NCBI RefSeq assembly: GCF_000308415.1
Contig: NZ_BAFS01000278.1
Span: 1 to 37,111 of the forward strand
Reading direction: 5' to 3'
DNA from: Nocardia asiatica NBRC 100129
GTDB lineage: Bacteria > Actinomycetota > Actinomycetes > Mycobacteriales > Mycobacteriaceae
Length of the DNA: 37,111 nt
Program-made: the position numbers and the translations under genes
In this document: piece after piece, positions 23,724 through 33,735 of the stretch
How positions within the stretch are numbered: the stretch's first letter is position 1
Layout: the number at the start of each line of letters is the position of its first letter
The notes under the pieces: model-generated
Database searches by the model: none
What the model saw: the letters and a program-made list of their open reading frames with translations, nothing else
Told to the model about the DNA's origin: nothing

Positions 23724-24314
23724 ATGGGCGAAACGGCGCAGGACCCGCGGGCCCGGGGTGTGGGCAGGCCGCGGGACGAGTCGGTCGAGCAGCGCGTACT
23801 GGCCACCGTCCGCGAGATGCTGCTCGACGTCGGATGGGACGAGCTGAGCGTCCGCGCGGTGGCGGCGCGTGCGGGCGTCGGCCGGGCGTCCATCAGCCGC
23901 CGCTGGGGATCGAAGGCCGAATTGGTGCTGCACGCCGTGCTGGGCGAAACCCCCGATCTGGGCCCGTTCGAGGGCGCCGACCAGGCTGGTTGGCTCGACT
24001 GGGTGCTGCGCGGCAGCCGGGAGCTGTTCGCGCGCGGGGAGGTTCGCGCCGCGGTTCCGGGCCTACTGACCGCGCTCGACCGTGACCCGCAGTTGCGCCA
24101 CGGGCTGTGGTCCGGCTTCAGCACGCCGGCCGCCGCGCTGTTCGCCGCGGGCGAGCCCGAGGCGCGCACGGGGTCCGAATTGGACGCCCGGGCCGTGATC
24201 GCGCTGGCCGCCGGCGCGGCGTTGTTCTTGGAGTTCGTCGCGGAGGGCGCGGAGGCCGCGCGGATCCACCGGCGCATCGGCGAACTCCTGCACCGCGCCG
24301 TGCTCGAGCGCTGA
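23724..24314 (+). CDS. TetR/AcrR-family transcriptional regulator
   Basis: This encodes 196 residues. The N-terminal DNA-binding domain is clear: RVLATVREMLLDVGWDELSV, then AVAARAGVGRASISRRWGSK (about residues 24-64), with the recognition helix ASISRRW. The C-terminal ligand domain has the FEGADQAGWLDWVLRGSRE and ALAAGAALFLEFVAEGAE helices. It probably represses itself and the divergent epimerase-like gene through the palindrome at 23686-23702. The ligand is unknown. Confidence 0.92.
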   Translation: MGETAQDPRARGVGRPRDESVEQRVLATVREMLLDVGWDELSVRAVAARAGVGRASISRRWGSKAELVLHAVLGETPDLGPFEGADQAGWLDWVLRGSRELFARGEVRAAVPGLLTALDRDPQLRHGLWSGFSTPAAALFAAGEPEARTGSELDARAVIALAAGAALFLEFVAEGAEAARIHRRIGELLHRAVLER

Positions 24315-24374
24315 GCGGCCGAAGCCCCGAAATCCGGTTGCCGTGGCGGGCGCGCCGCTCAGTACAGTGGGCCG

Positions 24375-24773
24375 GTGATCCGCACCGCCGCGCTGGCCCA
24401 TGTCCGGGATCGTCGCCTGCTGCAGGCGCGCTCGGTCGGCAAGGACGTCTTCTATATGGCGGGCGGCAAGATCGATCCCGGTGAGACGCCCGAGGCGGCG
24501 CTGCACCGCGAGGTGCGCGAAGAACTCGGTGTCGGCGTGGTTTCCTTCGACGAACTCGGAGTGTTCCAGGCCGAGGCGTACGGGCACTCCCCCGGCACCC
24601 GGCTGCACATGACCTGCTTCACCGCGGAACTCGACGGTGACCCACGGCCCACCAGCGAGATCGCCGAACTCCGCTACTTCACCGTGCGCGAGTACGCCGC
24701 CATGGAGCACGTGGCGCCCGGCTCGATGCTGGTCTTCCGCAGGCTGCACGAACTCGGCGTGGTCGACTGGTAG
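24375..24773 (+). CDS. Nudix hydrolase
   Basis: This encodes 132 residues with a complete Nudix box (about residues 30-52): GGKIDPGETPEAAL continues into HREVREELGV, matching Gx5Ex7REUxEExGU, so the catalytic Mg-binding glutamates are present. These enzymes hydrolyse nucleoside diphosphates linked to another group. The substrate is not readable. The start is a GTG at 24375, 60 bases after the TetR stop and on the same strand. Confidence 0.92.
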   Translation: MIRTAALAHVRDRRLLQARSVGKDVFYMAGGKIDPGETPEAALHREVREELGVGVVSFDELGVFQAEAYGHSPGTRLHMTCFTAELDGDPRPTSEIAELRYFTVREYAAMEHVAPGSMLVFRRLHELGVVDW

Positions 24774-24932
24774 TCCAGGCGGAATCACCTCCCCGACGAC
24801 CTCGGTCCGGGATGCCGACTTCGCCATCGGATGTCCCTCGCCGAAACCGCCGACCGCGGGCGTCGGCGCGTAGCGCGGCAGGCCGAGGACATCGACGGAT
24901 CACGCGTCACGGTAGTCGGCGAATGAACGCCG
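24774..24932. other. Gap left of the biosynthetic cluster
   Basis: About 160 bases between the Nudix stop and the terminator hairpin. I see no gene or clear regulatory element. Confidence 0.4.
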
Positions 24933-24969
24933 GTTCCCTCGGACCGAGTCCCGCTCGGCCCGAGGGAAC
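24933..24969 (-). terminator. Strong hairpin ending the leftward P450 operon
   Basis: The outer arms GTTCCCTCGG (24933-24942) and CCGAGGGAAC (24960-24969) are perfect. The inner arms CCGAG (24944-24948) and CTCGG (24954-24958) continue the stem after an A/C mismatch, with loop TCCCG. It stands 4 bases past the P450 stop at 24974, on the downstream side of the leftward operon. Confidence 0.8.
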
Positions 24970-24973
24970 GCGC

Positions 24974-26242
24974 TCAGACCGCGGTGAACCGGGTGGGCAG
25001 CGCCGCCAACCCGCGAATCACGACATTCGGCTTGTACGGCGGCGTGTCCGAGAGCAAGTCGATGTCGCGGACCTTCCGCAGCAGCACCTCCAGCAGTACT
25101 TCCATCTCCAGCAGCGCCAGCGGCGCACCGAGGCAGTAGTGGATGCCGAGGCTGAAGCCGAGGTGCTTCTTGGCCGGGTTCATCGGATCGGCGTATCGGG
25201 CGACGTCGATGCGATCGGGATCGGTGTAGGCCGCGTCGTCGCGGTTGGCCGAGTTGATCAGCACCACCACGCCCTCGCCCGGCTCGAAGTCGTGACCCGC
25301 CAGCGTGATCGGGCGGGTCGCGGCGCGCGTGGTGATCTGCACCGAGGGTTCCAGGCGCAGGAGTTCGTCCGGCGCGGTCGTCACCAGTTCCGGGCGCTCG
25401 CGCAGGGTGCCGATCGCCTCGGGATTGCGCATCAACTGCAGCATGCCGGTGCCGATCAGGTTGGCCGTCGTCTCGTGCCCGGCCACGAACGTGGTGATGC
25501 AGGTGGCCAGCAGTTCCTGCTCGGTGAGCACGTCACCGCGGTCCTCGACCTGGGACAGCGCGCTGAGCAGGTCGTCCTTCGGGTCGCGGCGGCGCTCGTT
25601 CAGCAACTGCCGGAAGTACCCCATGAATCCGCGCGAGGCGGCGCTGCGCGCCTTCAGCGACTCCTCGGGCAGCGTGTAGTCGTGGTCGAATCCGCGCGCC
25701 AGATCCTGCGACCATTGGTGCACCTGGTCGTAGGCGTCCGGCGGCACGCCGATCAGCTCGCACGCGATGATCAGCGGCAGCGGGTAGGCGATCATCTCGA
25801 CGAGGTCGAATTCGCCTGCCTCCAGCGCTTTGTCGACCAGCTGCTCGGTGAGTTCCAGAATCCGCGGACGCAGCCTGGTCACCATGCGCGGGGTGAAGCC
25901 CTTGGTCACCAGGTTGCGCAGGCGGGTGTGATCCGGCGGCTCCATCCACAGGAACGAGGTGGGCAGCTCCTCGGGCGCGTCCTCCGGCGACACGGTGGGA
26001 TGCATCATCGCCGCCTCCTCCGCGTGGCTCCACGCGGTGGTCGACAGGACGGCGGCGCAGTCGTCATAGCGGGTGATCACGTAGTGACCCAACGGGGTCT
26101 GGTGCAGTCTGCCCGCCTCGCGCAGCACCCGGGCGGGGGTGTAGGGATCGGGCCTTCCTTCGGGTCCGAAAAGCTGGACCAGGGCGGCCTGGACCGCGGA
26201 ATCCTGTTCCGCGACAGCCGTGCCCGTGGTAGACGAGTCCAT
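24974..26242 (-). CDS. Cytochrome P450 (cluster P450 A)
   Basis: This encodes 422 residues with all P450 hallmarks: I-helix VAGHETTAN, K-helix DELLR, and heme loop FSLGIHYCLGAPLALLE with Cys at about 370. FLWMEPPDHTRLRNLVTKGFTPR is the typical actinobacterial soluble class I C-helix region. It needs ferredoxin and reductase, which are not in the cluster. The ATG at 26242 has GGAGGGACC upstream. It is the last gene of the leftward operon, 57 bases after the flavin enzyme, and is followed by a strong terminator. Likely role: oxidation of the lipid product of the cluster. Confidence 0.93.
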   Translation of the reverse strand: MDSSTTGTAVAEQDSAVQAALVQLFGPEGRPDPYTPARVLREAGRLHQTPLGHYVITRYDDCAAVLSTTAWSHAEEAAMMHPTVSPEDAPEELPTSFLWMEPPDHTRLRNLVTKGFTPRMVTRLRPRILELTEQLVDKALEAGEFDLVEMIAYPLPLIIACELIGVPPDAYDQVHQWSQDLARGFDHDYTLPEESLKARSAASRGFMGYFRQLLNERRRDPKDDLLSALSQVEDRGDVLTEQELLATCITTFVAGHETTANLIGTGMLQLMRNPEAIGTLRERPELVTTAPDELLRLEPSVQITTRAATRPITLAGHDFEPGEGVVVLINSANRDDAAYTDPDRIDVARYADPMNPAKKHLGFSLGIHYCLGAPLALLEMEVLLEVLLRKVRDIDLLSDTPPYKPNVVIRGLAALPTRFTAV

Positions 26243-26299
26243 GTCGAGTGGTCCCTCCTGTGCGGAGCACCTGGTGAATGCTGCCGGTAGATCGAAAGG

Positions 26300-27703
26300 T
26301 CAGTGATCGGATCGGATGTGATGGCTCAGGTCCGGCGGCGATGACGGACTCTGCGCCCGAACGACTTCCGGACCGGACTGCGCGCCGGATGCGCCGGTCC
26401 GCGCGCGGCCGGACAGGAGAACGCGTCGCGCCATCGCCGGGTGCAGCAGTGCCGTCGGCGGTTCGACCAGATTCGCCACCCGCAAGAAGGTCCGCGACAC
26501 CTGCGGGTCGACGTGCGCGGCGCGATGCACGCGGGCGACGTAGGCGTTGGTGAGGCGGGTGCGCGCCGTCCGCGGCCCGGCCACGCCCGGATGCGCGAGA
26601 TCCGCTCCGGCCGAGAGCTGCCAGGCGACGTCGAGCGCCTTGTCCGCCGCCGCGTAGAACCGGGCGGGGAGATCGGGCGTCGGTCCGCCGGTGCGCAGAC
26701 AGGAACGCAGCGCGACCGCCTGCTGCGCGGCGACGGCCATGCCCTGGGCGTAGAGCGGGTTGAAGCTGCACAGCGCGTCACCGAGCAGCAGGAAGCCGCT
26801 CGGCACCGCCGCGCGACGGCGGTAGCGTCTGCGCACCGGAGCCCGGAACCGGTGCGGTACCGCGTCGCCGAGCGGTTCGGATCGCGTGACCAGCTCGAAG
26901 ATGTCCGGCGCGGCCAACGAGGCGGCGAAGCGGGTGAAGCCGTCCGGGTCGGTGGGCGGATGATCGCCGAGGATTCCGGCCAGGGTGACGTGCCAGCGGT
27001 CGCCTTCCACCCGGACCGCGCCGCCGCCACGGCCGTTGTGCCCGGTCGAGATGATCACCGACGCGTGGCCGTCGAGCTGGCCTTCGATCCGCCGGTAGAA
27101 CCGTGAGGCGTAGCCGAGGTCGACCTCGAGCCGCTGCTCGTCCGGCGGCTCGGCGCCGAGCGCCCTGAGCCACACCGCGGCGCGGGAGCCGCGGCCGGTC
27201 GCATCGATCACGAGGTCGGTGGCGTGCGTTTCGACGCCTGCGTCACCGGAGACCGACACCGCCCGCACCTCACGCGCGTCACCGACCAGCCCGCGCGCGG
27301 TTCCCGCCACGAGCCGCACGCCGGACAAGGTCGAGATACGTTCGCGCAACACCGTTTCCAGCACCGGACGAGTCGCGATCAGAGATGTGAGCCCGGTCGA
27401 GGCAGGCGCGGCCCGCAGCCCGCCCACATACCATCTGGTGCCGGCCAGGGCTTCGGCCCGGGTCGCGCCGCGGGCGGTCATCTCGTCGGTGAATCCGGGG
27501 AACAGTTCCTCGATGACGGTGCGCCCACGATCCAGCAGCCCGTGCAGGTGCCGCGCTTGCGGCACGCCTTTGCGCATGCCCTCGGTCTCGAAGCCGTCGC
27601 GCTCGAACACCGTCACCCGGGCGAAATGGTCGGCCAGCACCCGGGCGGCCAGCAGTCCGGCGATGCCCGCGCCGAGGACGACCGCGTGCCGCGCGCCGTT
27701 CAC
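26300..27703 (-). CDS. FAD-dependent monooxygenase, MonCI/Lsd18 polyether-epoxidase-like
   Basis: This encodes a 467-residue flavoprotein. The N-terminal HAVVLGAGIAGLLAARVLA is the FAD-binding GxGxxG. RKGVPQARHLHGLL, LVIDATGRGSRAAVWL and FLLLGDALCSFNPLYAQGM are the other conserved blocks (the last has the GD motif). This order and wording resemble the polyether olefin epoxidases MonCI and Lsd18 more than tryptophan halogenases; the WxWxIP halogenase signature is absent. The inferred reaction is epoxidation of a C=C in the cluster's unsaturated acyl chain. The GTG start overlaps the stop of the upstream P450 (GTGA). Identification of the broad family is firm; epoxidase activity is inference. 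Confidence 0.85.
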   Translation of the reverse strand: MNGARHAVVLGAGIAGLLAARVLADHFARVTVFERDGFETEGMRKGVPQARHLHGLLDRGRTVIEELFPGFTDEMTARGATRAEALAGTRWYVGGLRAAPASTGLTSLIATRPVLETVLRERISTLSGVRLVAGTARGLVGDAREVRAVSVSGDAGVETHATDLVIDATGRGSRAAVWLRALGAEPPDEQRLEVDLGYASRFYRRIEGQLDGHASVIISTGHNGRGGGAVRVEGDRWHVTLAGILGDHPPTDPDGFTRFAASLAAPDIFELVTRSEPLGDAVPHRFRAPVRRRYRRRAAVPSGFLLLGDALCSFNPLYAQGMAVAAQQAVALRSCLRTGGPTPDLPARFYAAADKALDVAWQLSAGADLAHPGVAGPRTARTRLTNAYVARVHRAAHVDPQVSRTFLRVANLVEPPTALLHPAMARRVLLSGRARTGASGAQSGPEVVRAQSPSSPPDLSHHIRSDH

Positions 27704-28919
27704 AACGTCACCGGCAGCGACACGATGCCGCGGTGGATCAGGCTCGGCCGGTACTCGATCGCGTCGGTCGCCGGTGCGAGTTCCGGAGCGCGGGCCAGCA
27801 GCGCGCCGATCGCGGCCTCGGCCTCGATCCGCGCCAACGGCGCACCCACGCAGTAGTGGATGCCGAGACTGAAACCGAGATGTTTGCGAGCCGGATGATT
27901 TCCGGCGTAGCGGGTGACATCGAAGCTGTCCGCGTCCGGGTACACCCGGTCGTCCCGGCTGGCCGACGCCGTGAGCACCACGACTCCGTCGCCACGCCGG
28001 AACCGGTGCTCGCCGACTGTGGTGTCGGCCAGGGCGACGCGAATGGTGAACTGGGTGGGAGCGTCGTAGCGCAGCATTTCGTCCAACGCGGGCGCGATCA
28101 GAGCGGGATCGTCCCGCAGCAGGGCGAGCTGATCCGGGTTGCGCAGCAGCGCGAGCATGCCGTTGCAGATCAGGTTGATCGAGGTCTCCATGCCCGCCAC
28201 CAGGGTGAGCAGGGCCATGCCGACCACCTCGGGCTCGGTCAGCTGGTCGCTGTCCGCGCTCGCGGCCACCAGAGCGCTGAGCAGATCCGGCGTCGGGTTC
28301 TGCTTCTTCCGCTGGACCAGCCGGGCGAAGTACCCCATGCACTCCATGGCCGCGGCGGTGCGTGCGGTGACGTCCTGCGGCCCGAGCAGCGAGTCGGGGT
28401 CGCTGCCCCGCGCGATGGCCAGCTGCCACTCCCGGAACTTCGCGCCGTCGGCCGGGTCGGCGCCGAGCAGCTGGACCGGAACCATCGCCACCGCCAGCGG
28501 CACCGCCAACCCGTCGAGCACGTCGAGTTCGCCCCGTTCGAGGGCCTCGTCCACGATCTCCCGCACGACTTGTCCGGCGACCGGCGCCATCTCGGCCATC
28601 AACCGCGGGGTGAAGGCTTTCGCCACCAGCTTGCGGTAGCGAGCGTGCTCGGGCGGATCCATCCGGACGAACGAACCGGGGATGGCGGCGGTGGTGTCGC
28701 GGAACGGGCTGATCCCGGCCGCGTAGCCGTGCCCCCAGTCGGCGCCGGTGAGAATCGCGGCGCACTCCTCGTAACGGGTGATCAACGTGACCGGTACGTC
28801 GCCGAACGCGTACGGGAACAGCGCCGCCGCGTCACGCACCCGCCGGTAGGCCGGATACGGGTCGGCGCGTGCGCTCGGGTCGAAAGCATCGAAACTCACC
28901 TCGGCGGGTGAAACGGCGT

Positions 28920-28923
<4 letters not shown>
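27700..28923 (-). CDS. Cytochrome P450 (cluster P450 B)
   Basis: This encodes 407 residues. The heme loop is FSLGIHYCVGAPLARIE (Cys at about 358) and the K-helix is DEMLR. The I-helix reads LVAGMETSINL: the usual AGxET is kept, but the common second Thr is Ser. FVRMDPPEHARYRKLVAKAFTPR is the C-helix region. It overlaps both neighbours by four bases (ATGA with the P450 upstream, GTGA with the flavin enzyme), so all are made from one message. GGAGG precedes the ATG. Confidence 0.93.
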
Positions 28924-30158
<1,235 letters not shown>

Positions 30159-30427
30159 CGGCGACTCCTGAATAGAAATGGACGCGGCGCGGAAAAGGGC
30201 ATACCATCCGCCGGATCGCTGCGGACAATTCCGGGACGCGAAAGAAATGTCTCGTCCATCGTGGTTCCCGTCACCGGCGCGGCGCGGCGGCGATTACCCG
30301 TTCCTATCGCCCCATAGCCGAAAGACCCTATCGCGCACAGTGATCGGCTGATCGTCCTTGCTTATCGCCGACGTCAATTCACAACGAGTTCAATGCGACG
30401 TCATAATTCGCTGTTGTCGTGGCAAGC
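30159..30427. promoter_or_regulatory. Divergent promoter region of the acyl-modification cluster
   Basis: This 269-base gap separates the two operons of the cluster and must contain both promoters. Near the rightward start, CGACGTCA occurs at 30369-30376 and again at 30396-30403, 27 bp apart, each followed by an ATTC-containing AT-rich tail. These direct repeats, each built on the palindrome GACGTC, are candidate regulator sites. No regulator gene lies inside the cluster, so control probably comes from elsewhere or from the nearby TetR or XRE proteins. Confidence 0.45.
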
Positions 30428-32077
30428 ATGAATTCCGCGGAATCGGCCACCACCCTGCACGGCCGCCTCGCCGAGATCGCCGCCGCGCACCCCGCGGTGA
30501 CCGCCACATTCCGGTCGGTGCGGCAAACCGTGGACTACGCCGAATTGCACCGGCTGTCCCTGGCCGCGTCGTCGGCGCTGGTCCGGCACGGTGTGCGGCG
30601 CGGCGAAGCGGTGGGCATCCTGAGCCCGAACGCTCCCGAGTTCCTCACCTGCCTGTTCGGGGTGATCGCGGCGGGCGGCGCGGCCACTCCCCTGCCGCTG
30701 CCCGCCGGCGCGCGGGCCGCCGGCGGTTACCCGCAGAAGCTGGCGGCCGTCATCGCGGCAGCGGGCATGCGCACCGTGCTGGTGTCGCATCGCTTCGCCG
30801 ACCTGGCCGCGCTGCTGAGCGACACACTGGACGTCGAACTCATCGACAGCGCAACCCTTTTCGAAACCGACACGGCGGCGCCTCTGCCCGCGCTCGGGCC
30901 GGAGGACCTGGCCATCGTCCAGTTCACCTCGGGCAGTACCGCCACACCCAAGGGCGTTCGCCTGACCCATCACAACGTGCTCAGCGGCTTGGCGGCGATC
31001 CGCACCGGCATCGACTTGAGCCTGGCGGACCAGGGCGGTTTCTGGCTTCCGCTGTTCCACGACATGGGCTTGTTCGGCACGCTTTCGGCCGTTCTGCGCG
31101 GGATTCCCGCACACGTGTGGTCGCCTGTCGCTTTCGTGAAGGACCCGGCCCGCTGGCTCGCGGAATTCGCCGCCTGCGGCGCCACCATCACCGCGATGCC
31201 CAATTTCGGCTACGAGGCGCTGCTGGCCGCCGTGCCCGCCGGCCGGGTGCGCGACTACGACCTGAGCCGCTGGCGGATCGCGTTCAACGGGTCGGAGCCG
31301 ATCTCCCGGAACGTCGTCGCCGCGTTCTGCGAGCGTTTCGCGCCCGCCGGATTCCGCCCTGCCACGATGTTCGGCGTCTACGGCATGGCCGAAGCGACCC
31401 TGGCGGTCACCTTCCCCCCGCTCGGCCGCGAACCGGTCTTCGAGTGGGTCGATCGGGCCGCACTGTCGGATGACGCGCTGGCACAGACTGTTCCGCCCGA
31501 CGCGCCGGGCGCTCGTGCGGTCGCCGCGGTGGGCTCGCCGGTATCGCGGCTGCGATTGCGCGTGGTCGCCCCCGACGGGGACGACCTGCCCGACGGCGCG
31601 GTCGGCGAAATCCTCATCCAGGGCGACGCGGTCACCGACGGATACCTCACCGCCGACCCGTCGCGGGTGGCCGGATCGTTCACCGACGGCTGGCTGCGCA
31701 CCGGCGACCTCGGATATCTGCGTGACGGCGAACTCTTCGTCACCGGCCGGTGCAAGGACATGATCACCGTACGCGGCGTCAACTACTACGCCCAGGACGT
31801 CGAGGCGACCGTGCGCGACCTCGACGGCGTGTACAAGGGCCGGTGCACGGCGGCGATCGACCCGGACGGCGCGGACGTGATCGCGCTGATCGCCGAATCC
31901 GAGCGCACCGGAGCCGACGCCGACGCGCTGACCGAGGCGATCCGCGCGCGGATCGCCGCCGAACTCGGGCTGGCCGCGGTGCGGGTCCACTTGGTCGCAC
32001 CGCGCAGCATCCCCCGGACCAGCAGCGGCAAGCTCCAGCGGCTCGCCGCCCGCGACCTCATCACGCACCGCCGGTAA
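30428..32077 (+). CDS. Fatty acyl-AMP ligase (FAAL)-like enzyme
   Basis: This encodes 549 residues of the ANL superfamily. The phosphate-binding loop is FTSGSTATPKGV (about residues 166-177). WLPLFHDMGLFG (about 206-217) is typical of FAALs. FGVYGMAEATLAV, GWLRTGDLGYL and LFVTGRCKDMITVRGVNYYAQDVE give the adenylate-binding, hinge and C-terminal parts; the GRxKDxI...RG.N wording fits FAALs better than acyl-CoA ligases. PRTSSGKLQR carries the C-terminal catalytic Lys. It would activate a free fatty acid as acyl-AMP and load the ACP encoded at 33469. I use the ATG at 30428; an in-frame GTG at 30419 also exists, and neither has a good ribosome-binding site. Confidence 0.88.
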   Translation: MNSAESATTLHGRLAEIAAAHPAVTATFRSVRQTVDYAELHRLSLAASSALVRHGVRRGEAVGILSPNAPEFLTCLFGVIAAGGAATPLPLPAGARAAGGYPQKLAAVIAAAGMRTVLVSHRFADLAALLSDTLDVELIDSATLFETDTAAPLPALGPEDLAIVQFTSGSTATPKGVRLTHHNVLSGLAAIRTGIDLSLADQGGFWLPLFHDMGLFGTLSAVLRGIPAHVWSPVAFVKDPARWLAEFAACGATITAMPNFGYEALLAAVPAGRVRDYDLSRWRIAFNGSEPISRNVVAAFCERFAPAGFRPATMFGVYGMAEATLAVTFPPLGREPVFEWVDRAALSDDALAQTVPPDAPGARAVAAVGSPVSRLRLRVVAPDGDDLPDGAVGEILIQGDAVTDGYLTADPSRVAGSFTDGWLRTGDLGYLRDGELFVTGRCKDMITVRGVNYYAQDVEATVRDLDGVYKGRCTAAIDPDGADVIALIAESERTGADADALTEAIRARIAAELGLAAVRVHLVAPRSIPRTSSGKLQRLAARDLITHRR

Positions 32078-32100
32078 TCCCGACCGAACTGGAGTCCTTC

Positions 32101-32889
32101 GTGCACAGCTATGACGTCTTCCGCCACTACGAGCGCCTGCATTGGAAGCTGGCCGACCTCGATCTCGACGCCGTCGACAAGTCCCTGGTCCGGCCCGAGT
32201 ACATCACCCTGGCCAAGAGCGCGACGATGGGCGAGTCCAACGTCATCGCCGCGGTGCACGGATTCCTGAACGAGTTCGTTGACGACTACGACTTCTCCAC
32301 CTTCGCGGTGGTGTGGGGCTACCAGGAAGTGCAGCACCACTACGCGTTCCGCTCCTGGCTGGGCGCGATCGGCGAGAGCGTGGACGACAAGGCCGTCGAC
32401 TCGATGCGCGAGCCGTACGCGCCGGGCACCACCCCCTCGGCCACCCTGGCCACCAACATCATCTCCGAACTCACCGTCAACCACATCTACCGGGCGGTGG
32501 CGAACTGGGTGGCCGAACCCGTGCTGAAGCGTTTGCTGCTCGACGCCAGCCGCGACGAGGCGGGCCACGCGCGCGAGTTCATCCACTACGCCACCGAGCG
32601 GCTGCGGCGGCGTCCCGAGGAACTGCCCTCGGTGCTGGAGACCCTCTACGTGTACAGCTCCGAGGCCAAGATCAAGCACCCGGTCAGTACGTTCAAGGCC
32701 GGGATCAGCGAACTCGGCGACCACGAGACCATCGACACCGGATTCGAGCTGTTCCTCGAGCAGGTCGCGGCCGAGGGTGAGCTCGAGGTCCTGCACGACA
32801 AAGTCCGCCGCACCTTCGGCAACATGACCGGACTGGATCTGTCCAGCAACGCCAGGGTGCGCCGGGCCCTGGCCGACGCGATCGCCTAG
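32101..32889 (+). CDS. Ferritin-like diiron protein, acyl-ACP-desaturase-related
   Basis: This encodes 262 residues, almost all helical. The six expected diiron ligands can be placed: E45 (TMGESN), E76 and H79 (YQEVQHH), E123 (ISELTVNH), E153 and H156 (RDEAGHA). This is the two-ExxH pattern of soluble desaturases and related diiron oxidases. It is distinct from the second diiron enzyme at 34597. It probably acts on the ACP-bound chain by desaturation, hydroxylation or further oxidation of a double bond. The start is the GTG at 32101 with GGAG six bases before it. Confidence 0.8.
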   Translation: MHSYDVFRHYERLHWKLADLDLDAVDKSLVRPEYITLAKSATMGESNVIAAVHGFLNEFVDDYDFSTFAVVWGYQEVQHHYAFRSWLGAIGESVDDKAVDSMREPYAPGTTPSATLATNIISELTVNHIYRAVANWVAEPVLKRLLLDASRDEAGHAREFIHYATERLRRRPEELPSVLETLYVYSSEAKIKHPVSTFKAGISELGDHETIDTGFELFLEQVAAEGELEVLHDKVRRTFGNMTGLDLSSNARVRRALADAIA

Positions 32890-32893
32890 CGCC

Positions 32894-33472
32894 GTGCACC
32901 ACGACAGCGCCTTCGGCCCGCCGGAAGAACGCACCGCGCACGGTGCGGTGGACACCGTCCAGGTCCCCTGGTCGGTGATCCCGGACTACCGCTGCTTCGG
33001 CTGCTCTCCGCACAACAAGACCGGTCTGCGCCTGCGTTTCACTCCGCATCCGGACGGGTTACAGGCTCGGTTCCGGCTCGGACGGGAGTTCGAGTCCTAT
33101 CCCGGCGTCGTGCACGGGGGTTTGACCGGCGTGATCTGCGACGAGGTGATGGGCAACCTCATCGTCCTGGCTCGCCACCACCCGGCGTTCACCGTCACGC
33201 AGCGCACCCGATTCCTCACCCCGCTGCTCGTCGGCCGCGAATACCACTGTGTCGCAACCCTGTCCGGCACCGAATCGGAGCGGCCGATCCGAGCGTCCGC
33301 GGAGATCCGCGACGCCGACGGCCTCGTGTGCGCCAGCTCCACCGCGGCCTACCAGCCGTTCGCGCTCGACGACGTGCGCCACCAACTCACCCTCGGCGAC
33401 GACGAGGTCGCCGCGCTCGCCCATGCCCTGTCCACCGGCATCGCCCTCGCACCGAACGGAGTCCAGTCATGA
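32894..33472 (+). CDS. PaaI-like hotdog-fold thioesterase
   Basis: This encodes 192 residues of the hotdog fold. The N-terminal CFGCSPHNKTGLRLRF (about residues 34-49) is the CFxC...N.xGL motif seen in PaaI-type thioesterases. PGVVHGGLTGVICDEVMGN is the hotdog helix with its HGG turn and Asp/Glu. It is likely to release the finished acyl chain from the ACP or to clear stalled intermediates. The GTG starts four bases after the preceding stop, and the end overlaps the ACP gene by ATGA. Confidence 0.87.
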   Translation: MHHDSAFGPPEERTAHGAVDTVQVPWSVIPDYRCFGCSPHNKTGLRLRFTPHPDGLQARFRLGREFESYPGVVHGGLTGVICDEVMGNLIVLARHHPAFTVTQRTRFLTPLLVGREYHCVATLSGTESERPIRASAEIRDADGLVCASSTAAYQPFALDDVRHQLTLGDDEVAALAHALSTGIALAPNGVQS

Positions 33473-33735
33473 CCACCACCCACACCGCCGACGACATCCT
33501 GCGCACGGTCACCGACATCGCCACCGCCGAGACCGGCATCCCGGCGGCCGACCTGCGCCCCGACCTGGATCTGCGCGGCATGGCCGGCGTCGACTCGGTG
33601 CGCGTGCTGCGCATGGTCGCCAAGATCGAGCGCGCCTACGACATCGAACTCGAGGACCAGGACGTGTTCGGTCTGTCCTCGCTGCACGACGTCGTCACGG
33701 TGGTAAGCAAGGCCCTGCGCGAGGCGGCGGCGTGA
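33469..33735 (+). CDS. Stand-alone acyl carrier protein
   Basis: This encodes 88 residues, acidic and helical. The phosphopantetheine attachment Ser is S43 in GMAGVDSVRVLRM, with Asp before it and a hydrophobic residue after it, as in ACPs. Helix III is marked by ELEDQDVFGLSSLHDVV. A carrier protein encoded between the thioesterase and methyltransferase genes, with overlapping starts and stops on both sides, shows that the cluster works on carrier-bound substrates. A phosphopantetheinyl transferase is not present nearby. Confidence 0.92.
   Translation: MTTTHTADDILRTVTDIATAETGIPAADLRPDLDLRGMAGVDSVRVLRMVAKIERAYDIELEDQDVFGLSSLHDVVTVVSKALREAAA

Noticed and set aside
26300..27703. Flavin-dependent tryptophan-type halogenase
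   Set aside because: The FAD motif is present, but I do not see the WxWxIP signature, and the conserved blocks resemble polyether epoxidases.
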